From NCBI GenBank assembly GCA_025998675.1, contig AP024673.1, forward strand, positions 1,019,221 through 1,083,220: a stretch of 64,000 nucleotides of DNA, given 5' to 3'. Numbering within the stretch: the first letter of the stretch is position 1; the number at the start of each line of letters is the position of its first letter. Positions 53,120-61,303 of the stretch are shown here, piece by piece. The DNA is from Fimbriimonadales bacterium (GTDB lineage Bacteria; Armatimonadota; Fimbriimonadia; Fimbriimonadales; GBS-DC). The notes below the pieces were generated by a model, which searched no databases, was not told where the DNA came from, and was given only the letters and a program-made list of their open reading frames with translations. The position numbers and the translations under genes were made by a program.

Positions 53120-53797
53120 ATGGCGCGCGCCATCGAGCGAATTGTCTGGCACACCGCCGCGCACGGGCGCGACGGGCAGGCGTTTGACACCACCGCCGCC
53201 CAGATTGACCAGTGGCATCGCGAGCGCGGCTGGAGCGAAATCGGCTACAATGTGGTCATCCGCTTCGACGGCTCGCTTGAAAAAGGACGCGACCCGCGCA
53301 AAATCCCCGCAGGCGTCGCAGGCATCAATCGAACCACCTACCATATCTGCTTCTCCGGGCACGGCGACATTGCGCCGCTCACCCCGCAACAGTTAGAAAG
53401 CGGCGTCCAGCACACCATCGAAATGCTCCGCAAGTACGGATTGACCGAACGGTTCCTGAGCAAACCCGACGCGCTGATTGTGATGGGGCATCGGGAGGTG
53501 AACGAGCTGGTGCGTCGCGGGCTGGCGCCCACCCCGACCAGCAAGACTTGTCCGGGACGGCTGGTGGACATGGATGCGGCGCGCTTGCTCATCCGCCAGC
53601 GGCTCACGCAACCGTCTGCGCCCGCGTACACCTACGATGCGCAGGCGGCGGGCGAACTGTTTGAGGGACTCCAGCAGGTCTACGCCGCCGCTCAGAAACT
53701 GAACCTGCCCGAGGAAGCCGTGCGCTTCCTCAATCAGTTCCGCAAGCAGCCCGAAGTGGACGACGCCATCCGCCGCTGGAAAACAGAGCCGCGCTGA
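53120..53797 (+). CDS. N-acetylmuramoyl-L-alanine amidase, T7-lysozyme/PGRP type
   Basis: A 225-residue amidase_2-like protein that should cut the bond between MurNAc and L-Ala. The zinc ligands are in WHTAAHGRDG (His near 11), MGHREVN (His near 122) and KTCPGRLVDMD (Cys near 140). IDQWHRERGWSEIGYNVVI followed by DGSLEKGRD is the T7-lysozyme-like signature. There is no signal peptide, as in phage endolysins. A helical tail of about 60 residues follows. AGGAGG lies 5 nt before the ATG. It lies just upstream of the four-gene operon at 53.9-57.4 kb, and a common phage-like origin is possible. Confidence 0.82.
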   Translation: MARAIERIVWHTAAHGRDGQAFDTTAAQIDQWHRERGWSEIGYNVVIRFDGSLEKGRDPRKIPAGVAGINRTTYHICFSGHGDIAPLTPQQLESGVQHTIEMLRKYGLTERFLSKPDALIVMGHREVNELVRRGLAPTPTSKTCPGRLVDMDAARLLIRQRLTQPSAPAYTYDAQAAGELFEGLQQVYAAAQKLNLPEEAVRFLNQFRKQPEVDDAIRRWKTEPR

Positions 53798-53896
53798 CAG
53801 CCCCGGTAAATCGAATGAGGGCGGCGCTCGGCTCCCCCGTCTTCGGCTGAAAGTGATTCCTCGCCCCTGAGTGACACCCCAAAACTCCACTGCCTA

Positions 53897-53929
53897 TTGA
53901 CATAATAGTCCAATTAATGCTATAATTGG
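53897..53929 (+). promoter_or_regulatory. Consensus promoter with operator-like palindrome
   Basis: TTGACA (53897-53902), 18 bases, TATAAT (53921-53926): the only promoter in the window with a perfect -35 and -10. CCAATTA (53910-53916) and TAATTGG (53923-53929) form a perfect inverted repeat over the -10 box, a natural repressor site. The ATG at 53933 is 6 nt after the -10, so the transcript is leaderless. Confidence 0.75.
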
Positions 53930-53932
53930 GCT

Positions 53933-54289
53933 ATGCGTACACAATCGCTGACAGTGTATGTCGGAGTGGTTCAGGTGGACGCTTCGGCAAAGGATGTGCT
54001 GAACCAGACAGAGCCGCTGGCGCCGACCTTCGTGAATATGGAGGCGTACCGCGCCTTCTACTGGACGGGCGTCAAGCGGGGCGACGCGCCCATCGCCTAC
54101 ACCGTGCGTGGGGGCAACGGCAACGGCTGGCAGTGGAGCGCGTCGGGACAGATTACGGGGACGGCAGGCAGCTGGTTCCGGGTGGTTCTCAAGCCACCTG
54201 CGCCCTACAGCAGGTATCGCCTTGAAGTGTCCGGCGCGCCCCAACTGCTGCACAGCAAACTCACAGGACTTCAGGAGGTCGAAGCATGA
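53933..54289 (+). CDS. Small beta-sandwich protein A of the unknown operon
   Basis: A 118-residue protein without signal peptide. The C-terminal two-thirds contain EAYRAFYWTG, NGNGWQW, SWFRVVLKP and YSRYRLEV, a pattern shared with the next two proteins. An all-beta fold is predicted by eye. The family is not recognised. Translation should start on a leaderless mRNA from the strong promoter at 53897-53926. Its stop overlaps the next start (ATGA). Confidence 0.7.
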   Translation: MRTQSLTVYVGVVQVDASAKDVLNQTEPLAPTFVNMEAYRAFYWTGVKRGDAPIAYTVRGGNGNGWQWSASGQITGTAGSWFRVVLKPPAPYSRYRLEVSGAPQLLHSKLTGLQEVEA

Positions 54290-54801
54290 GCGCCGAGCGA
54301 ATCACACGACGGGAAATGCTAAAAAGACTGGTAATCGCGCCGATTGGCGTAGCAGCGCTTGCCGCGCTGGAGATGCAACACGCGCACGCGGCGACCATGC
54401 AGCTGTATTACGAGCCGTACTTCGTTGCCGTGTTGTGTGAGGGGCGCACACGCTGCGACACCCTGTGGCGTAGCATGGTAGGCGACACGCTGCCCCTTGT
54501 GCCCACCGTACAGCACACCACGCCGTATGACCGCCTCTGGTGGATGGGCTACGCGCTGGGCAGCGCGCCTGTGGATATGAATGTGCGCATTCTGGCGCGC
54601 GCCGTCGACCGCAACGGCGTCCCGCTGGGACCCGGGTGGCGCACACTGGGACAGGCGACCCTCCAGACTCCGCCCCTGCGCTGGTTCCGTGTGGAAATCC
54701 CCGAGGGGCACTGGGACGAGTATCGCATCGAGGTGCGCAGCGCAACCCCACGACTGGTTTACTCGCGCCTGATCGCAAGTCAAGGCTATTGGAAGGAGTG
54801 A
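54286..54801 (+). CDS. Exported beta-sandwich protein B (Tat-type signal)
   Basis: A 171-residue protein. The N-terminus ITRREMLKRLVIAPIGVAAL has the twin-arginine pattern (RREMLK) and a hydrophobic core, then AHAA as cleavage site, so export of a folded protein through Tat is likely. The mature part has the same scheme as its neighbours: YDRLWWMGYALG, GPGWRTLG, RWFRVEIP, WDEYRIEV. The family is unknown. It overlaps gene A by 4 nt. Confidence 0.7.
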   Translation: MSAERITRREMLKRLVIAPIGVAALAALEMQHAHAATMQLYYEPYFVAVLCEGRTRCDTLWRSMVGDTLPLVPTVQHTTPYDRLWWMGYALGSAPVDMNVRILARAVDRNGVPLGPGWRTLGQATLQTPPLRWFRVEIPEGHWDEYRIEVRSATPRLVYSRLIASQGYWKE

Positions 54802-54806
54802 ATACG

Positions 54807-55292
54807 ATGCCTGTACGCTTTCTCAAAAATACTTCGGAGATTGCTGATGTGAGCGTCGAGTCGCCGCTGCCAGTGGCGCTGACCAACGCGTCGCTGGTTC
54901 CTGCCGACACCCTCCTCGTCGCAACGCTCGGCGTCAACAACACCGCCAACCGCGACCTGCTCGGCAGCACCACCACCGAACAGCCCACGCTCACAGGCTG
55001 CGGACAGTACCGAAAACTTATCTGGACTTACTTCCGACAAGGCGCGGACGCGACCACCTACTGGGTCTACGCGCGCACCACCGACCCGCTCAGCGGCGAA
55101 CCACTCAGCACAGGCTGGCAGCTGCTGACCGCCAGCGCAGGCGAAACCCTGCCCGGCGGCGCGAACGAATGGGGACGCATCGACATCCCCGCCACAGGCG
55201 ACGCCTACTACGACCAGTACCGTATCGTCGTCCAGCGCACAGGCGGCTCAGCTAACTACGACATGACCTTCAAAATCGTGGGGGTGCGCTGA
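54807..55292 (+). CDS. Small beta-sandwich protein C of the unknown operon
   Basis: A 161-residue protein without signal peptide. It starts MPVRFLKNTSEIADVSVESP, a sequence style seen in phage structural proteins. GQYRKLIWTYFRQG, STGWQLL, EWGRIDIP and YDQYRIVV repeat the scheme of proteins A and B. GGAAGGAG precedes the ATG. Its stop and the next start share one base (TGATG). The family is unknown. Confidence 0.7.
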   Translation: MPVRFLKNTSEIADVSVESPLPVALTNASLVPADTLLVATLGVNNTANRDLLGSTTTEQPTLTGCGQYRKLIWTYFRQGADATTYWVYARTTDPLSGEPLSTGWQLLTASAGETLPGGANEWGRIDIPATGDAYYDQYRIVVQRTGGSANYDMTFKIVGVR

Positions 55293-57433
55293 TGCCGAAC
55301 CTGCTAATTGTGTGGCGGTTTCCGAACGCCACCATGCCCTCGCCAGTGCCCGTGAGTCGAATGCTCCACCATTGGGGCTATACGACTGAAGTCGCCTATT
55401 ACCAATCCGAAACGCAGCTGATCACGCGCGGCGCAGGAACCATCGCGCCCGACGGTACAGCGGCGCGCAACTACATCCGCCAGTTCGACGCCGTGCTGGT
55501 GTTCAATGTCGAACGGTTTGGGTCGGCGTCTGCATCGCCTGGCGACGCCGCCGCCGCATGGCTCGGCTGGAACACCGACGACGATCCGCCCGTGCTGTTT
55601 TTCGGGATGAACCTGCACGCCAGCCGAACCGCGCTTAATACGCGCCTGCCCAGCGATTTCCCCATCATTCGCTGGAACCCCAGCGACGCGAATACCTTCT
55701 ATGAGGCGGAAACCGCCGCGAGTACCAGCCCACATGTGCTCAGCTCGTTTTGGGGCGTACCCTGTCGCGGTGGAACCACAGTGCGTCTCACACGCGAGAA
55801 CCTGCGCCTGCACACGTCGAGTTTTGTGGGGTACGAAATATCTGGCACGAACCAGCTCTACTTCGCACGACTCAATCCATCCGCGCACGCGAGCTTGCAA
55901 AGCACGAACATCACTTATCGCGGACGCACGATGCCCAAAGGCGAACTGCTCGCGTATCCCGATTACTCCGAATCGGCGCATAGCGGCGGGCGCGCGTTCG
56001 GCACAGACGCCGTCGCCGCCTACCGCTACGCACAGCATTACCTGCTGCCCAACAGTCTCGCGAATACGCGCTCGTGGGTAGATATTCAGAGCCTTTACAG
56101 TTTCTGGCTCCCATACGGGCTGAAGCTTGCAGGCGTCCTGCCGTCGCGCCCGTTCCCTGTCTACTTCGAAACCGACCATTTCATGACGATACGCCCTGTC
56201 GGTTATGACGCGACAACGCTGCTCACGAGCTACCGCGCGTTCTGGGAGTGGCTGGCGGATTTCACCTATTCGCGCGGCACGCACATCATCTGCGGGACTT
56301 ACGGCTCGAATACGACGCTGGGTGTGCGCTCGCATCCTATCGACAGTGAGGTAGACGCAACACTGAACCCCGCGCAACGCGCGATTGGCGAACAGGTGCT
56401 GCAAATCCTGCGTGCGAACCACCATCGCGGGCTGCCCGTCGGGATCCACGACCATGCGGTCTTTGCAGGGGCTGGATGGGGCGATAACGCCATCGGTACA
56501 GGCACAATCTACCGCCACACCGCGACTGAACGGTGGACACGCGGGAAACCCAACGATGTGCGCCGCCGCGCGGGGCGCCTTGTCCGTAAAGACGCCTACA
56601 CAGGGACGCCGCCTGCAGGAACGCTGGAAGTCGACATCGACGGGCAGACCTATTACGATATTCCGACCGGCGCGCCTGAAGAGATGACAGGCGCAGGCGA
56701 TCTCGCCAGCCCGCACCGACACCGCGATTACCATCTGGCGAAGATTGTAATCGAGCGCGGCGAGGAGTATGTGGTGAACCAGCTCGGATTCCCCGACGCA
56801 TGGTGTGGGCAGCACCGCTACACGAACACGGCAGGCAATAGCTCAGGTGGCATGGGTTATTGTCTTGCGTTGAAAGAGAAAGGCGTGCGCGGGATACGCC
56901 ACGAGGACTCACCGACAGTGGGCGCGTTTCAGCAACGCGTGCCTATCTCGCGCATGTGGAACGGCGTCATACTTCCGCTGGCGCGGGCGATCGAATCGTC
57001 AGGCGCACCTACGGGCGGTTTATACCACCCCAGCAAAAGCAACTGGGTCGCCTTTGGTGGTACGAACAATTTCAACATCAACAGCGACATCTCCACGAAC
57101 TGGGACACGCAGTACGCGGCGATGGCGTGGCGGGCGTACCAGCGGATTATGACGACTGCGCTCACAGGCTGGCTCGGCGCGAGCATTCGGCTCGAAGCGC
57201 CGTACTGCCATCCTCCAAACATCGTGGCGATGCTCAGCCCCACGAACCCGAACGCCGATTTCGACCCTGCGATTCAGAGCTATATCGGGATCGCGGACGG
57301 CGTACCGTCGCCGCACTTCAACTACCTGCGCGAGCTAATGCTGCAGATGGACGCTGTGATAGGGATTCTACCGGAGTTCTACCGCTGGGGCACGGTGACG
57401 GATGTGATGGATCGGATAGAGGCGGGGGTGTAA
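55292..57433 (+). CDS. Large protein D of the unknown operon (713 residues)
   Basis: There is no signal peptide. The first 120 residues look like a Rossmann/GATase-type fold (NLLIVWRFPNATMPSPVPVS ... QFDAVLVFNVERF). The middle part has VYFETDHFM and, later, GLPVGIHDHAVFAGAG, histidine/aspartate clusters that recall the polysaccharide deacetylase (NodB-like) metal site; this is a tentative reading. The C-terminal part is rich in Asn, Gly and Trp (TNNFNINSDISTNWD). It may act on a glycan together with proteins A-C, or be a particle protein. It overlaps gene C by one base. The family is not recognised. Confidence 0.65.
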   Translation: MPNLLIVWRFPNATMPSPVPVSRMLHHWGYTTEVAYYQSETQLITRGAGTIAPDGTAARNYIRQFDAVLVFNVERFGSASASPGDAAAAWLGWNTDDDPPVLFFGMNLHASRTALNTRLPSDFPIIRWNPSDANTFYEAETAASTSPHVLSSFWGVPCRGGTTVRLTRENLRLHTSSFVGYEISGTNQLYFARLNPSAHASLQSTNITYRGRTMPKGELLAYPDYSESAHSGGRAFGTDAVAAYRYAQHYLLPNSLANTRSWVDIQSLYSFWLPYGLKLAGVLPSRPFPVYFETDHFMTIRPVGYDATTLLTSYRAFWEWLADFTYSRGTHIICGTYGSNTTLGVRSHPIDSEVDATLNPAQRAIGEQVLQILRANHHRGLPVGIHDHAVFAGAGWGDNAIGTGTIYRHTATERWTRGKPNDVRRRAGRLVRKDAYTGTPPAGTLEVDIDGQTYYDIPTGAPEEMTGAGDLASPHRHRDYHLAKIVIERGEEYVVNQLGFPDAWCGQHRYTNTAGNSSGGMGYCLALKEKGVRGIRHEDSPTVGAFQQRVPISRMWNGVILPLARAIESSGAPTGGLYHPSKSNWVAFGGTNNFNINSDISTNWDTQYAAMAWRAYQRIMTTALTGWLGASIRLEAPYCHPPNIVAMLSPTNPNADFDPAIQSYIGIADGVPSPHFNYLRELMLQMDAVIGILPEFYRWGTVTDVMDRIEAGV

Positions 57434-57440
57434 GGGGCGA

Positions 57441-58523
57441 TTATCGCGCGTATGCCGCCTGCTGAAGAATCGCCTCAATTTTGGCGACCTGCGGTTGCAC
57501 GGTGAACGACTCGTTCACGCGCTGGTGGGCGTTCTGGGCGCGGCGGGTACGCTCGTCGGGGTTTTCGATAATCTCGATAAGCGCGTGCGCCAGCGCGTCG
57601 GGGTCTTTCGGGGGCACGAGCCAGCCCTCCACGCCGTTGGTAATCGCTTCGGGGATGCCGCCCGCAGTGGTCGCCAGAATCGGCAGCTGTGCCCACATCG
57701 CCTCCAGCATCGCCATCGGCAGCATATCGCTGAGCGTCGGCAGCGCGTACACATCAATCGCCTGCAGCAGGCGGGGCACATCCTTACGCTCACCCAGCCA
57801 CAACACATTCGAAGCGACGCCCAGCCGCTCCGCCTCGCGACGCACCTGTTCGCCGTAGCGGGGCGGATGCACCACGCCGACCAGCAACACGCGCACATTC
57901 GGGTGGCGGGCAATCACCTGCGGCAGCGCACGCACGAGATAAATCTGCCCCTTGCGCGGGATGATGTTGCCAATCACGCCCACCACGAAATCTGCCGGCG
58001 ACAGTCCCAGCTCCGCACGCACCGCCTGGCGCACGCCTTTGTCGGGCACAATCAGCCGCGCAGGGTCCACAAACCCATGTACCGTGCTGATGCGCGACGG
58101 GGGCACAAAGTTGCGTCGGATGTGGTACAGGCGCGTCTGCTCCGACACGGCGATGATGTGGTCTGCCATCCGCCAGTGGAAATGAACCGTGTGGGCGTGC
58201 GCGCGCAGCACCGCAGGCGCCTTCGCCAGGCGGCTGAGCCACACGGCAAAGTTATTCGCGCTCGACATATGCGCCAGCAACACCTCGATGCGGTTCTCGC
58301 GCACGAACTGGGCGGCGGCTTTCAAATCGCGCAGCGGGAGTCGCTTCATGCGCGATTCGAGCGTGGGCACGCCCGCCTGCTGCGCCTGCTGAATCACCCA
58401 CGCGCCCGGCTTGCCCATCAGCGTGAGAGCGTTCCCCCGACGGTGCAGCTCGCGGGCAATCTGCAGCGTGTGTACCGTCGCCCCGCACGCCGTTACGCCC
58501 GACACAATCTCCAGAATCCGCAT
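57441..58523 (-). CDS. Glycosyltransferase family 4 (GT-B)
   Basis: A 360-residue glycosyltransferase. The N-terminal domain starts MRILEIVSGVTACGATVHTL, with the glycine loop for the acceptor side. The C-terminal domain has GVIGNIIPRKGQIYLVRALP and ALPTLSDMLPMAMLEAMWAQ, where the usual E-x7-E sugar-nucleotide motif reads D-x6-E. It probably works on surface polysaccharide; donor and acceptor are unknown. The ATG is 9 nt behind a TATCCT box. Convergent with the unknown operon (7-nt gap) and divergent from the NYN gene. Confidence 0.85.
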   Translation of the reverse strand: MRILEIVSGVTACGATVHTLQIARELHRRGNALTLMGKPGAWVIQQAQQAGVPTLESRMKRLPLRDLKAAAQFVRENRIEVLLAHMSSANNFAVWLSRLAKAPAVLRAHAHTVHFHWRMADHIIAVSEQTRLYHIRRNFVPPSRISTVHGFVDPARLIVPDKGVRQAVRAELGLSPADFVVGVIGNIIPRKGQIYLVRALPQVIARHPNVRVLLVGVVHPPRYGEQVRREAERLGVASNVLWLGERKDVPRLLQAIDVYALPTLSDMLPMAMLEAMWAQLPILATTAGGIPEAITNGVEGWLVPPKDPDALAHALIEIIENPDERTRRAQNAHQRVNESFTVQPQVAKIEAILQQAAYAR

Positions 58524-58532
58524 CCGCCTATC

Positions 58533-58538
58533 AGGATA
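58533..58538 (-). promoter_or_regulatory. -10 box TATCCT of the GT4 gene
   Basis: GGGTATCCT on the minus strand, 9 nt before the ATG at 58523; the third use of this word in the window. Confidence 0.45.
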
Positions 58539-58559
58539 CCCACTGTGCGAAAGATGGGG

Positions 58560-58565
58560 TATACT
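58560..58565 (+). promoter_or_regulatory. -10 box TATACT of the NYN-era unit
   Basis: GGGGTATACT, about 30 nt before the TTG start at 58596, with AGGAGG between. It is back-to-back with the GT4 promoter. Confidence 0.5.
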
Positions 58566-58595
58566 TTCAATTCAGTTCATCAGGAGGTGCTGCTC

Positions 58596-59168
58596 TTGGA
58601 GCGGGTTTCTATCTTTGTTGACGGCGCGAATATGTATTATGCCCAGAAGCGGCTGGGATGGTTTATCGACTATCGCAAGCTGCTATGCTATTTTCGGACG
58701 ACTCTTGGCATGAAGGTGGCAGACGCCTACTATTACACGGCGGTGGACCCGAACGCGAAGGGGCGCGACGCAACCTTTCACGACTACCTGCTGCACTCGG
58801 GCTATGTGCTGCGCACGCGCCCCATCAAGGGCTGCTGCGGCGAAGGGCGCGAAGAGGTGCCCTGGGAGCGCATCGAGCTGGCGGTGGACATCGTGATCGA
58901 CGCGCTGCTCACGCTCGACCACTACGATGTGTGCGCGATTCTGAGCGGCGACGGCAACTATGAGCGGCTGGTGGAAACGCTCCGCGCGAAGGGCAAGAAG
59001 GTAATGGTGTTCGCGCATCCCGAAATGACCGCCCGCGAACTGCGGATTGCCACCGGTCCCAACTTCCACGACCTGCGCGATGTGGAGCGGTTCATCGCCC
59101 GCACCGACCGTGCGCCTGAACCGTGCCCCGATAAGAGCGTCTACGGCAACGGCGAGTCGCATGGCTGA
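58596..59168 (+). CDS. NYN-domain (LabA/DUF88-like) putative ribonuclease
   Basis: A 190-residue PIN-like protein. VSIFVDGANMYYAQ near 4-17 (first acidic residue), ELAVDIVIDALLTLDHYD near 95 and AILSGDGNYERLVETLRAKG near 115 are the NYN marks; these nucleases cut RNA with a metal. The start is the TTG at 58596, 8 nt after AGGAGG; the open frame runs 1.1 kb upstream but that part is antisense to the GT4 gene. It overlaps era by 8 nt, so RNA processing and 30S maturation may be linked. Confidence 0.85.
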   Translation: MERVSIFVDGANMYYAQKRLGWFIDYRKLLCYFRTTLGMKVADAYYYTAVDPNAKGRDATFHDYLLHSGYVLRTRPIKGCCGEGREEVPWERIELAVDIVIDALLTLDHYDVCAILSGDGNYERLVETLRAKGKKVMVFAHPEMTARELRIATGPNFHDLRDVERFIARTDRAPEPCPDKSVYGNGESHG

Positions 59169-60063
59169 GCAGGTTTCGACCTTCCGTGCGGGTTTTGTGG
59201 CGGTGGTCGGCAAGCCGAATGTCGGCAAAAGCACGCTGGTCAACCACTTCGTGGGGCGCAAGGTGAGCATCGTCTCGCCGCGCCCGCAGACCACGCGCCG
59301 ACGCATTCTCGGCATTCTGAACCTGCCCGACGCACAGGTAGTGTTTGTAGATACGCCGGGCATCCACAAGCCCAAATACAAGCTGGGCGAGCGGATGGTG
59401 GAGGCAGCCGTCGGCGCGCTGCCCGACGCAGACCTCATCCTGTTTGTGGTGGACGCCTCGAAGCCCCCCAGCGCCGAAGACCGACACATCGCCGAGCTGC
59501 TGACGAAAGAGGCGCGCGCGCCCATCATCCTTGTCCTCAATAAGATGGACAAGCTACCGCCAGAAAAAGTCAAGCCCAACACCGAAGCCTACTGGCAACT
59601 GGCACCCACCCACGCCGACTGGATGATGACCAACGCCGTCAAGGGGCACAACTGCGACAAGCTGCTGGCAATGATTCTCAGTCGCCTGCCCGAATCGCCC
59701 CCCTACTTCCCGCAGGAGCAGATTACCGACCAGCCCGAACGCCTCTTCGCCGCCGAAATCATTCGCGAGAAGGCGCTGCTGCATACCTACGAGGAAGTGC
59801 CGCACGGAATCGGCGTCGCGATTGAACGCTGGGAAGAGCGCCCCAACGGCGTGCTGTATATCGCCGCAACTCTCTATGTGGAGCGCGACACCCACAAAGG
59901 CATCGTGATTGGCGAGCGCGGTCAGATGCTCAAAAAAATCGGGCAAAAAGCACGCGAGGAACTCGAACTCTGGCTCGGACGCAAAATTTTTCTGGAGCTG
60001 TGGGTCAAGGTGCGCGACGACTGGCGCAACAACCCCAGCTTCTTCCAGCAGCTGGAGAGCTAA
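59161..60063 (+). CDS. era: GTPase Era
   Basis: A 300-residue ribosome-assembly GTPase that binds 16S rRNA near its 3' end. G1 GKPNVGKST (13-21), G3 DTPGIHKPKYKLGERM, G4 NKMD near 125, then the KH domain (YVERDTHKGIVIGERGQMLK near 250). All motifs are intact and the length is typical. The ATG lies within the end of the NYN gene. It is followed by an AT-rich gap of 110 nt. Confidence 0.95.
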   Translation: MAEQVSTFRAGFVAVVGKPNVGKSTLVNHFVGRKVSIVSPRPQTTRRRILGILNLPDAQVVFVDTPGIHKPKYKLGERMVEAAVGALPDADLILFVVDASKPPSAEDRHIAELLTKEARAPIILVLNKMDKLPPEKVKPNTEAYWQLAPTHADWMMTNAVKGHNCDKLLAMILSRLPESPPYFPQEQITDQPERLFAAEIIREKALLHTYEEVPHGIGVAIERWEERPNGVLYIAATLYVERDTHKGIVIGERGQMLKKIGQKAREELELWLGRKIFLELWVKVRDDWRNNPSFFQQLES

Positions 60064-60173
60064 ACTGAAACAACCACCCCGCCAATTCACACATAGACCA
60101 ATAGAAACGAAATTCACAGCAAAATCGTAATTAAGTCAGGACGGTTGTGACGCCGTTCAGGAGGGATTCAAAG

Positions 60174-61073
60174 ATGACGCACAAGAACAAGAATTGGGAC
60201 AAGGTACTCAGTGTACTCATCCTGTTTTCGCCGCTTGTTGTCATGATTGGCGCTGCCGTGTTTTTCCCTGTATTTTCTACGCGATGCAGATACTCGAATG
60301 ACCCTAATAGACTGTTTCCATTCCAAGCGCGGTTGATTGCAAACGCTCATCTCATGTATGTGGTGGACTACGACGAACGATTTTGCCCAGCTGTAGTTGA
60401 TAATCCCGAATCGGAGCCGCCTGAGGGTACCGACTACGCCGCCTCGTGGATGCGGATTCTCTATCCATATGTCAGAAACACTGATATCTACGCACTCCCA
60501 GCGAGGTTTCTTTCCAGCAACTCCAGGGTGAAGGACAGGCGCACCCGCTCGTGGGGGATGCCGATGCGCTGGCGCTTCTACTCTGGGAGCGATCCAGACG
60601 GAAATAATCTGTGGGCGACTCGCTTTGGCGCGGCAATGATGGACGGCGTCGGCGGTTATCATCGGGTCGGCGCAAGCAATTACTTTGGCGCGGGACCCGC
60701 AAAGTTCTGTGGACAACGCGGCGGCGACATGCGCCCCAGGATTGTACCGTCGTATACCCTTGCGGACATCGAGAGACCATCCGAGACCGCTCTGATTCTG
60801 AACGCACTTTCGTTTGAGTATGGGATGACCTGTCGATTGCCCGTTCCTGCGCCCAGAGACGCGATAGACGAATCGTCGCACTACTACGGCATCAACTTCG
60901 TCCCCCGTCTGCGCTTCCGCGGCATGAAACCCGAGAGTCACGGCTACCGCACTGGAGAGGGGGTCGTTGCGTTTGTCGGCGGTCACGCACGGCGAATGAC
61001 CACCGAGCAGCTTTTCACGATTGAACATGACTCCCGCGGCGTCCCCTACTTCAAGCATCAGTACACGAGGTGA
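60174..61073 (+). CDS. Degenerate pilin-like protein (DUF1559-like, no prepilin leader)
   Basis: A 299-residue protein. One membrane helix (VLSVLILFSPLVVMIGAAVF) runs into FPVFSTRCRYSNDPNRLFPFQARLIANAHLMYVVDYDERF, which aligns with the mature start of the 9.3-kb pilin (LFPVFAQAR ... YVQDYDEFF). The GFTLIE cleavage motif is missing, and the end reads VAFVGGHARRM instead of the FGDGHAKGM type. It is therefore a membrane-anchored relative rather than a processed pilin. Base use is more AT-rich than in neighbours. AGGAGG is 9 nt before the ATG. The small membrane gene that follows is co-transcribed. Confidence 0.75.
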   Translation: MTHKNKNWDKVLSVLILFSPLVVMIGAAVFFPVFSTRCRYSNDPNRLFPFQARLIANAHLMYVVDYDERFCPAVVDNPESEPPEGTDYAASWMRILYPYVRNTDIYALPARFLSSNSRVKDRRTRSWGMPMRWRFYSGSDPDGNNLWATRFGAAMMDGVGGYHRVGASNYFGAGPAKFCGQRGGDMRPRIVPSYTLADIERPSETALILNALSFEYGMTCRLPVPAPRDAIDESSHYYGINFVPRLRFRGMKPESHGYRTGEGVVAFVGGHARRMTTEQLFTIEHDSRGVPYFKHQYTR

Positions 61074-61079
61074 TTCCGA

Positions 61080-61262
61080 ATGACAGAGCGTCCTCCGATC
61101 GGGTGCTTGCTACTGGCGGCATGGGTGTTTTGGATAATCGTCTGCCTGTGCGGGGCTCCGTTTCTGCAATCGCTCACCGAGTCGCTGAATAGAGGGCGAG
61201 CTGTTCCCGACCCGGTTTACGAAAACGCGCCGCCGGAGCAGGCGCGCGGTCCGTGGCGGTGA
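61080..61262 (+). CDS. Small single-pass membrane protein (60 residues)
   Basis: MTERPPIGCLLLAAWVFWII opens a membrane helix (about 7-30); the tail is hydrophilic and proline-rich. GAGGTGA lies 7 nt before the ATG. It starts 6 nt after the degenerate pilin gene and is likely its partner. The family is unknown. Confidence 0.6.
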   Translation: MTERPPIGCLLLAAWVFWIIVCLCGAPFLQSLTESLNRGRAVPDPVYENAPPEQARGPWR

Positions 61263-61297
61263 AATCGCGCCGCCGAGAGCATGCTGTGGGCAGCAGG

Positions 61298-61303
61298 TAT
61301 AAT
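61298..61303 (+). promoter_or_regulatory. -10 box TATAAT of meaB
   Basis: GCAGGTATAATCCC, identical over 14 bases to the fadN-like promoter, 7 nt before the ATG at 61311: leaderless spacing. Confidence 0.6.

Noticed and set aside
57495-58595. Upstream extension of the NYN reading frame
   Set aside because: It is antisense to the GT4 gene; AGGAGG and the TTG at 58596 lead directly into the NYN domain.
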